NCBI GenBank assembly: GCA_020639135.1
Contig: JACKHE010000001.1
Coordinates: forward strand, 434,001-498,000
Direction of reading: 5' to 3'
Source: Phycisphaeraceae bacterium
Lineage (GTDB): Bacteria; Planctomycetota; Phycisphaerae; Phycisphaerales; UBA1924
Length of the DNA stretch: 64,000 nt
The translations under genes were made by a program, and so were the position numbers. Numbering within the stretch: the first letter of the stretch is position 1; the number at the start of each line of letters is the position of its first letter. The notes beneath the pieces are model-generated. The model did no database searches, was not told the DNA's origin, and saw only the letters and a program-made list of their open reading frames with translations. Below, piece by piece: positions 30,180 through 38,012 of the stretch.

Positions 30180-31253
30180 ATGTCGAATGCGAAACCAGGT
30201 GCGGGCAGGAGCGAGGCGAAACCCCGTCGGCTGGGCCGGGGGCTGAGCAGCCTGATCGGGGATCCGGTGCGGGTGGCGGATCTGGAAGCGGAGCAGGGGG
30301 GTCTGACCGAGATCCAAGGTGAGCCCGATGAGCACCTTGCGCATCGAACGGAAGGATCCCGGGATTCGCAGGACCTCATCCCGGGCGTAGGTGATGGGGG
30401 GGATCCGGGAGAACAACGTCGATTGCAAATCATCGATATTGATGATATTCGGCCGAACCCGAATCAGCCCCGGCGGATGGTGGATGAGGGGGGGCTGGCG
30501 GGGCTGGCGAAATCGATCGGCGAGTCGGGGATGATGCAGCCGATCGTTGTCCGCCGGCCGGGCGCCGGTGTCCAGGATGGTGGGGCGAGCTGGGAGATCG
30601 TCGCGGGCGAGCGTCGCTGGCGGGCGGCCCGGCTGGCGGGGCTATCGCGCGTGCCGGCGGTGGTTGTCGAGTTATCGGACCGTGAGTCGGCCGAGTGGGC
30701 GGTCGTTGAGAACCTGCAGCGCGAGGACCTCAACCCGATGGACCGCGCGTGGGCGTTCCAGAAGCTGGCGGACAACTTCGGCGCCACGCACGGGGAGATC
30801 GCCGAGAAGCTCGGCGTCGATCGCTCGACGGTGGCGAACGTGATCCGGCTGACGACACTGGAGGAGCCGGTGCAGGCGATGGTCGCGCTGGGGCAGCTGA
30901 GCACGGGGCACGCGAAGGCGATCCTGTCGCTGCCGGCGGGGCGCGAGCGGGCGGCGCTGGCGAAGACGGCGGCGAAGGGTCAGTGGAGCGTGCGCAAGCT
31001 CGAGCAGCGCTGCCGGCTGATCCTGGGCGGCGTGGCGGACGTGACGCCGGGGCTCAGCGAAGAGGAAGAGGCGGCGCAATCACGCCGGGTCGCGGCACGC
31101 GCGGACCTGGAGATCAAGCTGAGCGAGCACCTGGGCACGCCGGTGACGATCCGGACGGATAAGAGCGGGAAGAAGGGGCGGTTGATCGTGCGGTTCTTTG
31201 ATCTGGATCAGTTTGACGGGGTTCTGGATCGGATGGGGTTTGGGGGGGAGTAA
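30180..31253 (+). CDS. parB: ParB chromosome-partitioning protein (CTPase)
   Basis: 357 residues; a GAGGAGG site lies 8 bases before the ATG. ParB loads at parS, slides along DNA using CTP and helps segregate the chromosome with ParA and SMC. Visible parts are the N-terminal ParA-contact motif LGRGLSSLI (18-26), the CTP-binding N domain with GERRWRAARLAG (143-154), ENLQREDLNP, the helix-turn-helix IAEKLGVDRSTVANVIRL, and a C-terminal dimer domain ending RFFDLDQFDGVLDRM. The linker at residues 59-71 is encoded by a family A repeat. No parA lies nearby; the Nudix gene and two parS sites are adjacent. Confidence 0.96.
   Translation: MSNAKPGAGRSEAKPRRLGRGLSSLIGDPVRVADLEAEQGGLTEIQGEPDEHLAHRTEGSRDSQDLIPGVGDGGDPGEQRRLQIIDIDDIRPNPNQPRRMVDEGGLAGLAKSIGESGMMQPIVVRRPGAGVQDGGASWEIVAGERRWRAARLAGLSRVPAVVVELSDRESAEWAVVENLQREDLNPMDRAWAFQKLADNFGATHGEIAEKLGVDRSTVANVIRLTTLEEPVQAMVALGQLSTGHAKAILSLPAGRERAALAKTAAKGQWSVRKLEQRCRLILGGVADVTPGLSEEEEAAQSRRVAARADLEIKLSEHLGTPVTIRTDKSGKKGRLIVRFFDLDQFDGVLDRMGFGGE
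30355..30391 (+). repeat. Family A palindromic repeat inside parB
   Basis: GATCCCGGGATTCGC, then CTCATCCCGGGCGTAGG: nearly the same as the intergenic copies at 37855 and 56984, but within the coding frame. It encodes the low-complexity linker GSRDSQDLIPGVG between the ParA-contact tail and the N domain. Confidence 0.85.
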
Positions 31254-31327
31254 CGTGGTCCTTCGGCGGAGGACTTCTTTGCTTGTTGTCGTTTCGATCC
31301 ATGTGGTCGGAACTGGAGGAGCATTGA

Positions 31328-33748
31328 ATGCCTGACGAACTTGCTGGCGATTCCAATCCCGACGAGCAACCGACGCTTGATCTGCCGCTCACCGAAGCGA
31401 CGCGGCATCCTGGCCCTGGCGCCGTTCGCCGGAACAAGTTCGCGGAACAGATCGGTCCCTTCAAGATCATCAAGGTCCTCGGTGAGGGCGGGATGGGCGT
31501 TGTGTATCGCGCTTCGCAGGAGAATCCTCGCCGCGAGGTGGCGCTGAAACTGATTCGTTCGGGGATGGTGAGCGGCTCGATGCTGCGTCGGTTCCAGCTC
31601 GAGGCGGACATCCTCGCCAGGCTCCAGCACCCCGGGATCGCGAAGGTGTACCAGACGGGGCTGCACGACGGCGCGCCGTATTTCGCGATGGAACTGATCG
31701 AGGGGGAGACGCTCCTCCGCTACTCAATGGACAACGGGCTCTCGACCAGGGAACGGCTGAGGCTCTTCGGGAAGATCTGCGACGCCGTCGAGCACGCGCA
31801 CCAGAAGGGCGTGATCCACCGGGACCTGAAGCCCGGGAACATCCTGGTGGATCGGTCGGGGCAGCCGAAGATCCTGGATTTCGGCGTGGCGCGCGCCACC
31901 GACGGCGACATTCAGACGACGACGGTCCAGACGAACATCGGGCAGTTGATCGGCACGGTGCAGTACATGAGCCCTGAGCAGGCGGGGGGCGACCCCGGCG
32001 AGATCGACACGCGGAGCGATGTGTATGCGCTGGGTGTGATTCTCTATGAGTTGCTCGCCGAGCAGTTGCCGTACGACCTCTCGAAGAAGATGGTGCACGA
32101 GGCGGTGCGGGTGATCCGGGAGGTTGATCCGACGCGGATCTCGATGGTGCAGAAGACCCTCCATGGCGACATCGAGACGATCGTCGGCAAGGCGATGGAG
32201 AAAGAAAAGGAGCGGCGGTATCAATCGGCCTTCGCCCTGGCCGAGGACGTTGAGCGGTATCTGAATGACGAGCCGATCTCCGCGAGGCCGCCGAGTTCGA
32301 TGTACCAGTTGCGGAAGTTTGCCAAGCGGAACCGGGCGATCGTCGCGGGCGTTGTGGCGGTGTTCCTGGCGCTGGTGGCGGGGATCATCGGGACCGGGGT
32401 GGCGCTGAACCGCGCGCTCGACGCGGAAGCGCTCGCGCAGGACCGGCTCGTCGAGGTGGAGCAGCAGAAGCAGCTGGCCGATGCCTCCGCGTCGGAGGCG
32501 CGGCGACGCGCCGACGAGCTCCAGCAGGTGGCGGAGTTCCAGTCTGAGCAGCTGGGCACGATCGATGCCGAGGCGATGGGTGTTCAGCTGCGCGCGTCGA
32601 TCCTGGCTGCGGCGCCGGAGGGGGAGCGAGCCTCGCTCGACGCGGCGCTGGGAGGGGTGAACTTCACCAGCATTGCGCTCGGGACGCTGGAAGCGAACAT
32701 CTTTGAGCGGACAATCGGAGCGATCGACTCGCAGTTCGCCGAGCAGCCTCTGGTGCGGGCGAAGCTGCTGCAGTCGGTGGCGGCGACGCTGCACAATCTC
32801 AGTCTCTACGAGCTCTCGGAGGATCCTCAGGAACGGGCGCTGTCGATCCGGCGCGGCGCGCTGGGCGACGACCATCCGGACACGCTTGATTCGATCAACG
32901 ACATGGGGTTGCTGCTGTGGTCGCTGGGCAAACTCGACGAGGCCGAACCGTACTTTGTTGAGGCGCTGGAGGGGCGGCGGCGCACGCTGGGCGATGATCA
33001 CCCGGACACGCTCGTCTCGATCAACAACGTGGGGACGCTGCTCAAGTCGCAGGGCAAGCCGGAGCAGGCCGAGCCGTATTACCGGGAGACGCTGGAGCGG
33101 AGCCGTCGCGTGCTGGGCGATGATCACCCGGACACGCTGAACTCGATCGGGAACATGGGTTACCTGCTCAAGTCGCAGGGCAAGCTCAGCGAAGCGGAGC
33201 CTTACTATCTCGAAGCGCTGGAGGGCCAGCGCCGCACCCTGGGCGATGACCACCCGAACACGCTGAACTCGATTAACGATATGGGCGCCCTGCGCCGGGC
33301 GCAGGGCCGGCTGTCTGAGGCCGAGCCGTACTTCGTCGAAGCGCTTGAGCGACGGCGGCGGGTGCTGGGCGACGATCACCGGAGCACGCTGATCTCGATC
33401 AGCAATCTCTCGCTGCTGCTCGCCGATCTGGGCCGAGGGGAGGAAGCGCTGGCGCTGGCCGATGAGGCGGTCGGGAGCGGCGAGCGCACGCTCGGCGCCG
33501 ATCACTGGCTGGTGGGCAATTTCAACTGGAAGCGCGGGTGGGCGTTGCAGACGCTCGGCCGGTATGCCGAGGCGGAGCGCGCGATGCTCCGGTCGCACGA
33601 GATCCTGGCCGCGTCGCTGGGAGAGTCGCACGCGCAGACGAGGCAGGTCGCCGGCCATGTCGCGGAGCTGTACGACGCGTGGGACGAGGCGGAGCCGGGC
33701 ACGGGGCGGGATGCGCTCGCGGCGGCGTGGCGGGGGAAGGTGGAATGA
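31328..33748 (+). CDS. Membrane Ser/Thr protein kinase with TPR domain
   Basis: 806 residues; a GGAGGAG site lies just before the ATG. The Hanks-type kinase domain has its glycine loop at 51-60 (LGEGGMGVVY), the catalytic loop VIHRDLKPGN near 160-170, DFGVA and SPEQAGG. One transmembrane helix lies near 335-357, followed by a short coiled coil (LVEVEQQKQLADASASEARR). About seven kinesin-light-chain-type TPRs of 42 residues follow, beginning LGDDHPDTL. These usually bind protein partners. The gene follows parB by 75 bases in the same direction, but has its own ribosome site. The substrate is unknown. Confidence 0.92.
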   Translation: MPDELAGDSNPDEQPTLDLPLTEATRHPGPGAVRRNKFAEQIGPFKIIKVLGEGGMGVVYRASQENPRREVALKLIRSGMVSGSMLRRFQLEADILARLQHPGIAKVYQTGLHDGAPYFAMELIEGETLLRYSMDNGLSTRERLRLFGKICDAVEHAHQKGVIHRDLKPGNILVDRSGQPKILDFGVARATDGDIQTTTVQTNIGQLIGTVQYMSPEQAGGDPGEIDTRSDVYALGVILYELLAEQLPYDLSKKMVHEAVRVIREVDPTRISMVQKTLHGDIETIVGKAMEKEKERRYQSAFALAEDVERYLNDEPISARPPSSMYQLRKFAKRNRAIVAGVVAVFLALVAGIIGTGVALNRALDAEALAQDRLVEVEQQKQLADASASEARRRADELQQVAEFQSEQLGTIDAEAMGVQLRASILAAAPEGERASLDAALGGVNFTSIALGTLEANIFERTIGAIDSQFAEQPLVRAKLLQSVAATLHNLSLYELSEDPQERALSIRRGALGDDHPDTLDSINDMGLLLWSLGKLDEAEPYFVEALEGRRRTLGDDHPDTLVSINNVGTLLKSQGKPEQAEPYYRETLERSRRVLGDDHPDTLNSIGNMGYLLKSQGKLSEAEPYYLEALEGQRRTLGDDHPNTLNSINDMGALRRAQGRLSEAEPYFVEALERRRRVLGDDHRSTLISISNLSLLLADLGRGEEALALADEAVGSGERTLGADHWLVGNFNWKRGWALQTLGRYAEAERAMLRSHEILAASLGESHAQTRQVAGHVAELYDAWDEAEPGTGRDALAAAWRGKVE
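32861..33616 (+). repeat. Six exact-length 126-base tandem units coding TPRs
   Basis: The word CTGGGCGATGATCACCCGGA or a close variant recurs at 32861, 32987, 33113, 33239 and, weaker, at 33365 and 33491; a seventh partial unit begins at 33617. The spacing is exactly 126 bases (42 codons) each time. Units 1-4 are most alike, suggesting recent duplication. Confidence 0.85.
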
Positions 33749-33828
33749 GGGTGTGGGGGGCGGAGGGGCTCTGATCGTGCAGTTCTTTAATCTGGGTCGG
33801 CTTGATGGGGTTTGGGAGCGACGGGATA

Positions 33829-33865
33829 CCCGAGCCTTCGCCTCGCTCAGACTCGGCGTTCATCC
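33829..33865 (+). repeat. Family D repeat
   Basis: CCCGAGCCTTCGCCTCGC then TCAGACTCGGCGTTCATCC: an inverted repeat (CCGAG.C / G.CTCGG) in the gap between the convergent kinase-TPR and mtfA-like genes. Confidence 0.7.
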
Positions 33866-33889
33866 GGGCGGTGAAGACCCCGGCGCCGT

Positions 33890-34663
33890 CTAAGGCCGCG
33901 TCGTGAACCGCTTCGCCGGGTCCTGCATGTAGAACTGCTTGAGTTGCTCGTAGAGCTCCGGCGATTGGCGCTGGAGGTCTCGGGGGCGTTCGAAGAAGCG
34001 TTCGGTGGCGACGGCGAAGAACTCGGCAGGGCTTGTCGCGGCGTAGGCGCCCATGAGGTTGGGGTCGCGGGCGAGCAGGTCGTTGTGGAGGTCCCGGTAT
34101 TCGCGGGCAAAGATCCTCGACCACGCGGCGTACATCGAGCGGCTCCGGAGGGCGGGGGCGCCGTTGGTGGCGCCGTCCTGGGCGTCGAGCTGGTGGGCGA
34201 ACTCGTGGAGGACGACGTTGTGACCGTCGGCGGGGTCGGCGGCGCCGCGGAGGGCGTCGCGCCAGGAGACGACGACGGGCCCCCGTGTCCAGGACTGTCC
34301 GAGGGTGATGTTGGCGTCCTCGATGATCGTGCCGTCGGGTTGTCGCTGGGGCGTGATGAAGCGGTCGGGATAGACGTAGATGGTTTTGAGCGAGCGGTAG
34401 AGGTCGGTGTCGGGCCGGCTGAGGGTGAGGAGGCAGGCCTGGGCGGCGATGGTGACGCGGATCTCGTCGTTGATCTGGAGGCCGTTGCAGCCGACGAAGT
34501 ATTTCTCGCGGAGGAAGATGTTGATCTGGCCCTCGAGCTCGCGCCGCTCGGCTGTGGTGAGGGACCGGATGTAGGGGACGTTTCGGCGGAGGATGTCGGC
34601 CCATTCCGCGGGGAAGGGTTGGGCTCGCCACCTGGCGTGTCGTTTTGTGCGGAGGCCGAACAT
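33890..34663 (-). CDS. mtfA: MtfA-type zinc metallopeptidase (M90 family)
   Basis: 257 residues of the MtfA/DgsA-interacting family: zinc-dependent peptidases that in Escherichia coli act on or are regulated through Mlc. The metal motif HEFAHQLD is at 153-160, and the downstream acidic ligand is probably in SPAEFFAVATERFFE. Segments INDEIRVTIAAQACLL and SWRDALRG are typical of the family, and the length is normal. The ATG at 34663 is preceded 6 bases upstream by TAGCAT on the minus strand and has no ribosome site, so it is probably leaderless. No PTS or Mlc gene lies nearby, so the regulatory link known in E. coli should not be assumed here. Confidence 0.9.
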   Translation of the reverse strand: MFGLRTKRHARWRAQPFPAEWADILRRNVPYIRSLTTAERRELEGQINIFLREKYFVGCNGLQINDEIRVTIAAQACLLTLSRPDTDLYRSLKTIYVYPDRFITPQRQPDGTIIEDANITLGQSWTRGPVVVSWRDALRGAADPADGHNVVLHEFAHQLDAQDGATNGAPALRSRSMYAAWSRIFAREYRDLHNDLLARDPNLMGAYAATSPAEFFAVATERFFERPRDLQRQSPELYEQLKQFYMQDPAKRFTTRP

Positions 34664-34669
34664 CGGGGG

Positions 34670-34675
34670 ATGCTA
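34670..34675 (-). promoter_or_regulatory. -10 hexamer TAGCAT, likely leaderless start of mtfA
   Basis: On the minus strand TAGCAT is followed by exactly six bases (CCCCCG) and the ATG at 34663, with no Shine-Dalgarno site. Confidence 0.4.
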
Positions 34676-34719
34676 GGGGCGGGGTTGGTTGTGCGCCGCT
34701 GCGCGGGGGTTTGAAACGG

Positions 34720-34845
34720 CCCCTCTCCCCGGCCCTCTGCCGGCGGGAGAGGGGGGCGGATATTCGCGGCTTCGCTTTGCTCAGGCTCGGTGTTCGGATC
34801 GGGGTTGATCGCGGCATCCGCCTGCGGCGGATACCACGGCACCGG
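34720..34845 (+). repeat. Composite of repeat families B, D and E
   Basis: Three units in a row: B at 34720-34756 (CCCCTCTCCCCGGCCCTC, then GGCGGGAGAGGGG), a diverged D at 34761-34800 (GCGGCTTCGCTTTGCTCAGG) and E at 34807-34845 (GCATCCGCCTGCGGCGGATA followed by CCACGGCACCGG). They fill the space before nuoD. Confidence 0.75.
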
Positions 34846-34861
34846 TTTGGGACCTCTGTCC

Positions 34862-34867
34862 TATACT
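34862..34867 (+). promoter_or_regulatory. -10 hexamer TATACT for nuoD
   Basis: TATACT lies 51 bases before the nuoD GTG and 16 bases after the end of the E repeat. No clear -35 is seen; the position where one would lie is inside the repeat tail. Confidence 0.35.
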
Positions 34868-34918
34868 GATGGCCCTGTGGATTCTGCCTGTTCCTGACCG
34901 GATTGGAAGGGTTGGACT

Positions 34919-36208
34919 GTGCCTTACACGCTCAAGCCTGCGGATGCGTTTGACATCAATGTCGAGGATGTGTCGTACCTGAACGAGCGGGTGGACACGG
35001 GGGATCGGTGGGTGCTGAACTTCGGGCCGCAGCACCCGGCGACGCACACGACGCTGCGGCTCGTGCTCGAGCTGGACGGGGAGCGGGTGGCGCGGTGCAC
35101 GCCGCACATCGGGTACCTGCACTCGGGGTTCGAGAAGCTCGGGGAGGTGCTGGACTACAACCAGTACGTGACGATCGTGAGCCGGATGGATTATCTGGGT
35201 CCGATCGCGAACAACATCTGCTGGCATCATTGTGTGGAGAAGCTGTTCGGGATCGATCTGACGCCGCGGTGCAAGGCGTTGCGGACGATCATGGCGGAGC
35301 TGTCGCGGATCCAGAACCACCTGCTTTGTGTCGGGGCGGCGGCGCTGGACCTGGGCGCATTCACGGGTTTCCTGTACGCGTTCAACCCGCGGGAGCGGCT
35401 GTACGACATCAGCGACCTGATCAGCGGTCAGCGGTTCCACGCGGACTGGACGCGCGTCGGCGGGGCGATGCGGGACCTGCCGGACGAGGCGCTGTTCAAG
35501 CGGATGGTGGGGGACTTCATCAACGATGATCTGCCGCGGGCGCTGGAGGACCTGGAGAAGCTGGTGCTGCGGAACCGGATCTTCATGGACCGGACGATGG
35601 GCATCGGGGTGATGAGCAAGGAGGAGGCGATCGCGTGGTCGCTGACGGGTCCGGTGGCGCGGGCGTCGGGGGTTCGGCGTGACCTGCGCAAGGACGAGCC
35701 GTACCTGTGCTACGCGAACAACTGGGATGGTCAGGGCGCGAAGGCCGTGGAGTTCAAGGTGCCGATCGCGGAGGCGGGTGACGTGTACGCGCGGTTCTGC
35801 GTGCGTGTGGCGGAGATCCGGGAGTCGATCAAGATCGTCAACCAACTGCTCGAGGACCTGCCGGGCGGGCCGATGGACATGTTCTCCGACGGCAAGCAGG
35901 TCAAGCCGCCGAAGGCGGAGGTGTACGGGTCGATCGAGGGGCTGATCCAGCACTTCGAGCTGATCATGAGCAACCGCGGGTGGAAGGCGCCGATCGGGGA
36001 GGTGTACGGCGCCAACGAGACGGCCAACGGGGAGCTGGGGTACACGATCGTCGGCGACGGCAAGGCGAGGCCCTGGCGCGCGGCGACGAGGCCGCCGAGC
36101 TTCATCAACTACCAGACGATGGCGAAGATGACAGAGGGTCACCTGCTGTCGGACGTGGTGGCGATTCTGGGGTCGCTGAACATCGTGGCGGGCGAGTTGG
36201 ATCGGTGA
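34919..36208 (+). CDS. nuoD: NADH-quinone oxidoreductase subunit D
   Basis: 429 residues, the 49-kDa subunit of respiratory complex I, which lines the quinone site in the peripheral arm. It shows the family signature FGPQHPATHTTLRLVLELDGE, then HIGYLHSGFEKL, MDYLGPIANN and the C-terminal GELGYTIVGDG. The length is normal. Translation starts at GTG 34919, with GGAAGG 8 bases upstream; no ATG lies in a suitable place. The usual nuoC upstream and nuoE directly downstream are missing: mtfA lies before it, and three unrelated small genes separate it from nuoE. It ends in a 4-base GTGA overlap with the next gene. Confidence 0.96.
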   Translation: MPYTLKPADAFDINVEDVSYLNERVDTGDRWVLNFGPQHPATHTTLRLVLELDGERVARCTPHIGYLHSGFEKLGEVLDYNQYVTIVSRMDYLGPIANNICWHHCVEKLFGIDLTPRCKALRTIMAELSRIQNHLLCVGAAALDLGAFTGFLYAFNPRERLYDISDLISGQRFHADWTRVGGAMRDLPDEALFKRMVGDFINDDLPRALEDLEKLVLRNRIFMDRTMGIGVMSKEEAIAWSLTGPVARASGVRRDLRKDEPYLCYANNWDGQGAKAVEFKVPIAEAGDVYARFCVRVAEIRESIKIVNQLLEDLPGGPMDMFSDGKQVKPPKAEVYGSIEGLIQHFELIMSNRGWKAPIGEVYGANETANGELGYTIVGDGKARPWRAATRPPSFINYQTMAKMTEGHLLSDVVAILGSLNIVAGELDR

Positions 36209-36648
36209 GGCGGCGCGGCCGTGTGATTGCGGCTGTCGTTGGCTTCGTTGTCATCTTGATCATTGTCGCAAGCGTTCTTGGCAATCTGCTCACATACGGC
36301 AGGGTTATTCCACCTGCGCTACGCGAGTGTCGAATCCGGAACGAGACTCCGACACCGATCGTGGTGGCTAGGCGCCAATCAATCGACAACACGTGGCATA
36401 CACCGGCTTTGAATCAACGGCTGGTTCCACCGGGCTCGGAAGAAGTCTTTCGTTTTCGATCACGAGATCAATTCATTGCAGGCGTTGTCAACGATGAAAA
36501 CGAGCGGGGCGGCGAGAACGACGGATACGTTCAATATGATTTCGATAACCAGAGCATCGTGTCCCCGAGAAGGGACATTTCGTATGAGATTCGGCTGGCT
36601 GATGATGGAGCTCCGTATTTCAAAGAGGTAGCCCATGTTCGGCGGTGA
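36205..36648 (+). CDS. Small membrane-anchored protein, tandem paralog 1
   Basis: 147 residues from a GTG that overlaps the nuoD stop (GTGA). One N-terminal helix (VIAAVVGFVVILIIVASVLG) anchors an extracytoplasmic domain (RIRNETPTPIVVARRQSID, then LVPPGSEEVFRF). It aligns by eye with the next gene over the whole domain (RN.T....V...R.S.D, then PG....F.F), so the two look like diverged tandem copies. Its base composition is visibly lower in GC than nuoD and the following gene. No family recognised; it is not a known complex I subunit. Confidence 0.65.
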   Translation: MRRRGRVIAAVVGFVVILIIVASVLGNLLTYGRVIPPALRECRIRNETPTPIVVARRQSIDNTWHTPALNQRLVPPGSEEVFRFRSRDQFIAGVVNDENERGGENDGYVQYDFDNQSIVSPRRDISYEIRLADDGAPYFKEVAHVRR

Positions 36649-37060
36649 GCACCGAATCGCGCGGCGGTTGGTTGGGGCGCTGCTCGCGGTGGGGCTTGTG
36701 GTCGTGCTCGGCGCGCTGTTCCTGGGGTTCGAGTGGCGGGACAAGGCGCTGACGGTCCGGAACACGACCGATGCGAGAGTCGGGGTGCTGCGGTATCGAT
36801 CGGTGGATTCGCGGCGTCCGGGGGCGGATCGGACGGTGATCGAGCCCGGGGCGACGGCGACGATCTCGTTCGCACGGGGGAACGCGTTCGTGGTGAGCCC
36901 CCTGGTCGATGGGGAGTTCGGGTACCTGGAGTTCGTCCCGGATCAATCGGTGTTCTTCACGCCGGCGACGGACTCCGGCGTGGTGGTGGAGCGTGATCCG
37001 GACGACGAGGCGGCGTACCGGTTGACGCTGCCGTCAGAGGAGGAGAGCGAGGGGCGATGA
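36635..37060 (+). CDS. Small membrane-anchored protein, tandem paralog 2
   Basis: 141 residues with one N-terminal helix (LVGALLAVGLVVVLGALFLGF) and an extracytoplasmic domain (TVRNTTDARVGVLRYRSVD, then VIEPGATATISFARGNAF). It starts 14 bases inside the preceding gene and its stop overlaps the next ATG by 4 bases, so the group is translationally coupled to nuoD. The domain pattern parallels the preceding protein. Function unknown. Confidence 0.7.
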   Translation: MFGGEHRIARRLVGALLAVGLVVVLGALFLGFEWRDKALTVRNTTDARVGVLRYRSVDSRRPGADRTVIEPGATATISFARGNAFVVSPLVDGEFGYLEFVPDQSVFFTPATDSGVVVERDPDDEAAYRLTLPSEEESEGR

Positions 37061-37764
37061 TGATGCGATCCACGATGATTGTGTTGACGCTGACGGCGTT
37101 TGCTGGGGTCGGGGCTTGGGCGGAATCGCCGAAGGGCGTTCCGTTCCCCCAACCCATCATCAGCGAGGTGCTGTTCGCCGTGCCCAACGATGAATCGGGG
37201 GACGCCAACAAGGACGGGGTGCGGGACGCGGTGGGGGATGAGTTCATCGAGCTGTACAACCCGCACGACAAGCCGATCGACCTGGGCGGGGTGGTGCTGA
37301 CGTCGCGGCGGGCGGATCCTCGGAACCCGGGGGACAAGAAGGGGGTGTCGTTCGTGTTCCCGCAGGCGACGCTGGCGCCGGGGCAGTGCGCTGTGGTGTT
37401 CAACGGGCTGGACGCGAGGATCGCGGGTCCGGTGGGGACGGCCGCGGCGGCGCCTGACGGGGGGAACCCGAACTTCGGCGGGGCGCTGGTCTTCACGGTG
37501 GGGAACGAGTCGAAGGGGCGGGCGCTGGCGAACGGGGGGGATTTCGTGCTGCTGTCGGTGCGTGGGGGCGAGGCGCCGGTCGAGTGCGTGGTGTGGGGGT
37601 CGCCCAAGGAGCGGCCGCCGAGGGGGACGGGGCGGGTGTTTGAGGCGGACAAGCGGCCCGGGGGGAGCGCGGTGCGCGTGGGGGACGGGGCGGAGGCCGT
37701 GTTCATGGCGTGCGGGCAGGTCGAGGGGGTGGCGGCGAGCCCCGGGGTGCGTGGGGGGGAGTGA
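37057..37764 (+). CDS. Secreted lamin-tail-domain (LTD) protein
   Basis: 235 residues with a signal peptide (STMIVLTLTAFAGVGAWA). The domain matches the bacterial lamin-tail (LTD) fold: IISEVLFAVPND near the start, then DEFIELYNPHDKPIDLGGVV, LAPGQCAVVF and a closing ECVVWG. LTD domains occur in secreted nucleases and surface proteins and are thought to mediate binding; no nuclease domain is fused here. A calcium-like segment DANKDGVRDAVGDE precedes the core. The start is coupled (ATGA) to the upstream gene. The coding strand is markedly G-rich toward the 3' end. It is an unexpected passenger within a complex I cluster. Confidence 0.82.
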   Translation: MMMRSTMIVLTLTAFAGVGAWAESPKGVPFPQPIISEVLFAVPNDESGDANKDGVRDAVGDEFIELYNPHDKPIDLGGVVLTSRRADPRNPGDKKGVSFVFPQATLAPGQCAVVFNGLDARIAGPVGTAAAAPDGGNPNFGGALVFTVGNESKGRALANGGDFVLLSVRGGEAPVECVVWGSPKERPPRGTGRVFEADKRPGGSAVRVGDGAEAVFMACGQVEGVAASPGVRGGE

Positions 37765-37800
37765 GTTGGGGAGCGCCGCAGCGCGTTCGGATTCATGAGA

Positions 37801-37891
37801 CCCCTCACCCGATCCGCGGCGCGGGTCGATCTGTCCCTCGGAGGGGAGAGGTTGGATCCTGGGATTCGCAGAACCTCGTCCCAGGCGTGGG
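37801..37891 (+). repeat. Families C and A, adjacent
   Basis: C at 37801-37853 (CCCCTCACCCGATCCGC, then CGGAGGGGAGAGG) abuts A at 37855-37891 (GATCCTGGGATTCGC, then CCTCGTCCCAGGCGTGGG). In this A copy both stem arms differ from the usual sequence in a matching way (CCTGGGA with TCCCAGG). Confidence 0.78.
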
Positions 37892-37956
37892 GGAGTGGGG
37901 TATTCGATCGTGGAAAACGAGTCGCTAGGATGTGTTCCTGCGCCTGTGGTGGAAGA

Positions 37957-37992
37957 CATGGCCATGCAGGGCCATGGCCATGGCACGCGCTG
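37957..37992 (+). repeat. Family E repeat (CATGGCC subtype)
   Basis: ACATGGCCATGCAGGGCCAT then GGCCATGGCACGCGCTGG. It lies just before nuoE; an in-frame ATG inside it was not taken as the nuoE start. Confidence 0.65.
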
Positions 37993-38012
37993 GTCTGGAT
38001 TGGAGTGTGCAC

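Noticed and set aside
29479..31253. Plasmid partition locus
   Set aside because: The flanks carry complex I, lysS, cysS, tmk and pyrE. These housekeeping genes indicate a chromosome.
25708..33616. Direct repeats that could suggest a CRISPR array
   Set aside because: The 126-base and roughly 160-base periodicities are in-frame protein repeats (TPR and FG-GAP), with no short repeat-spacer pattern and no cas genes.
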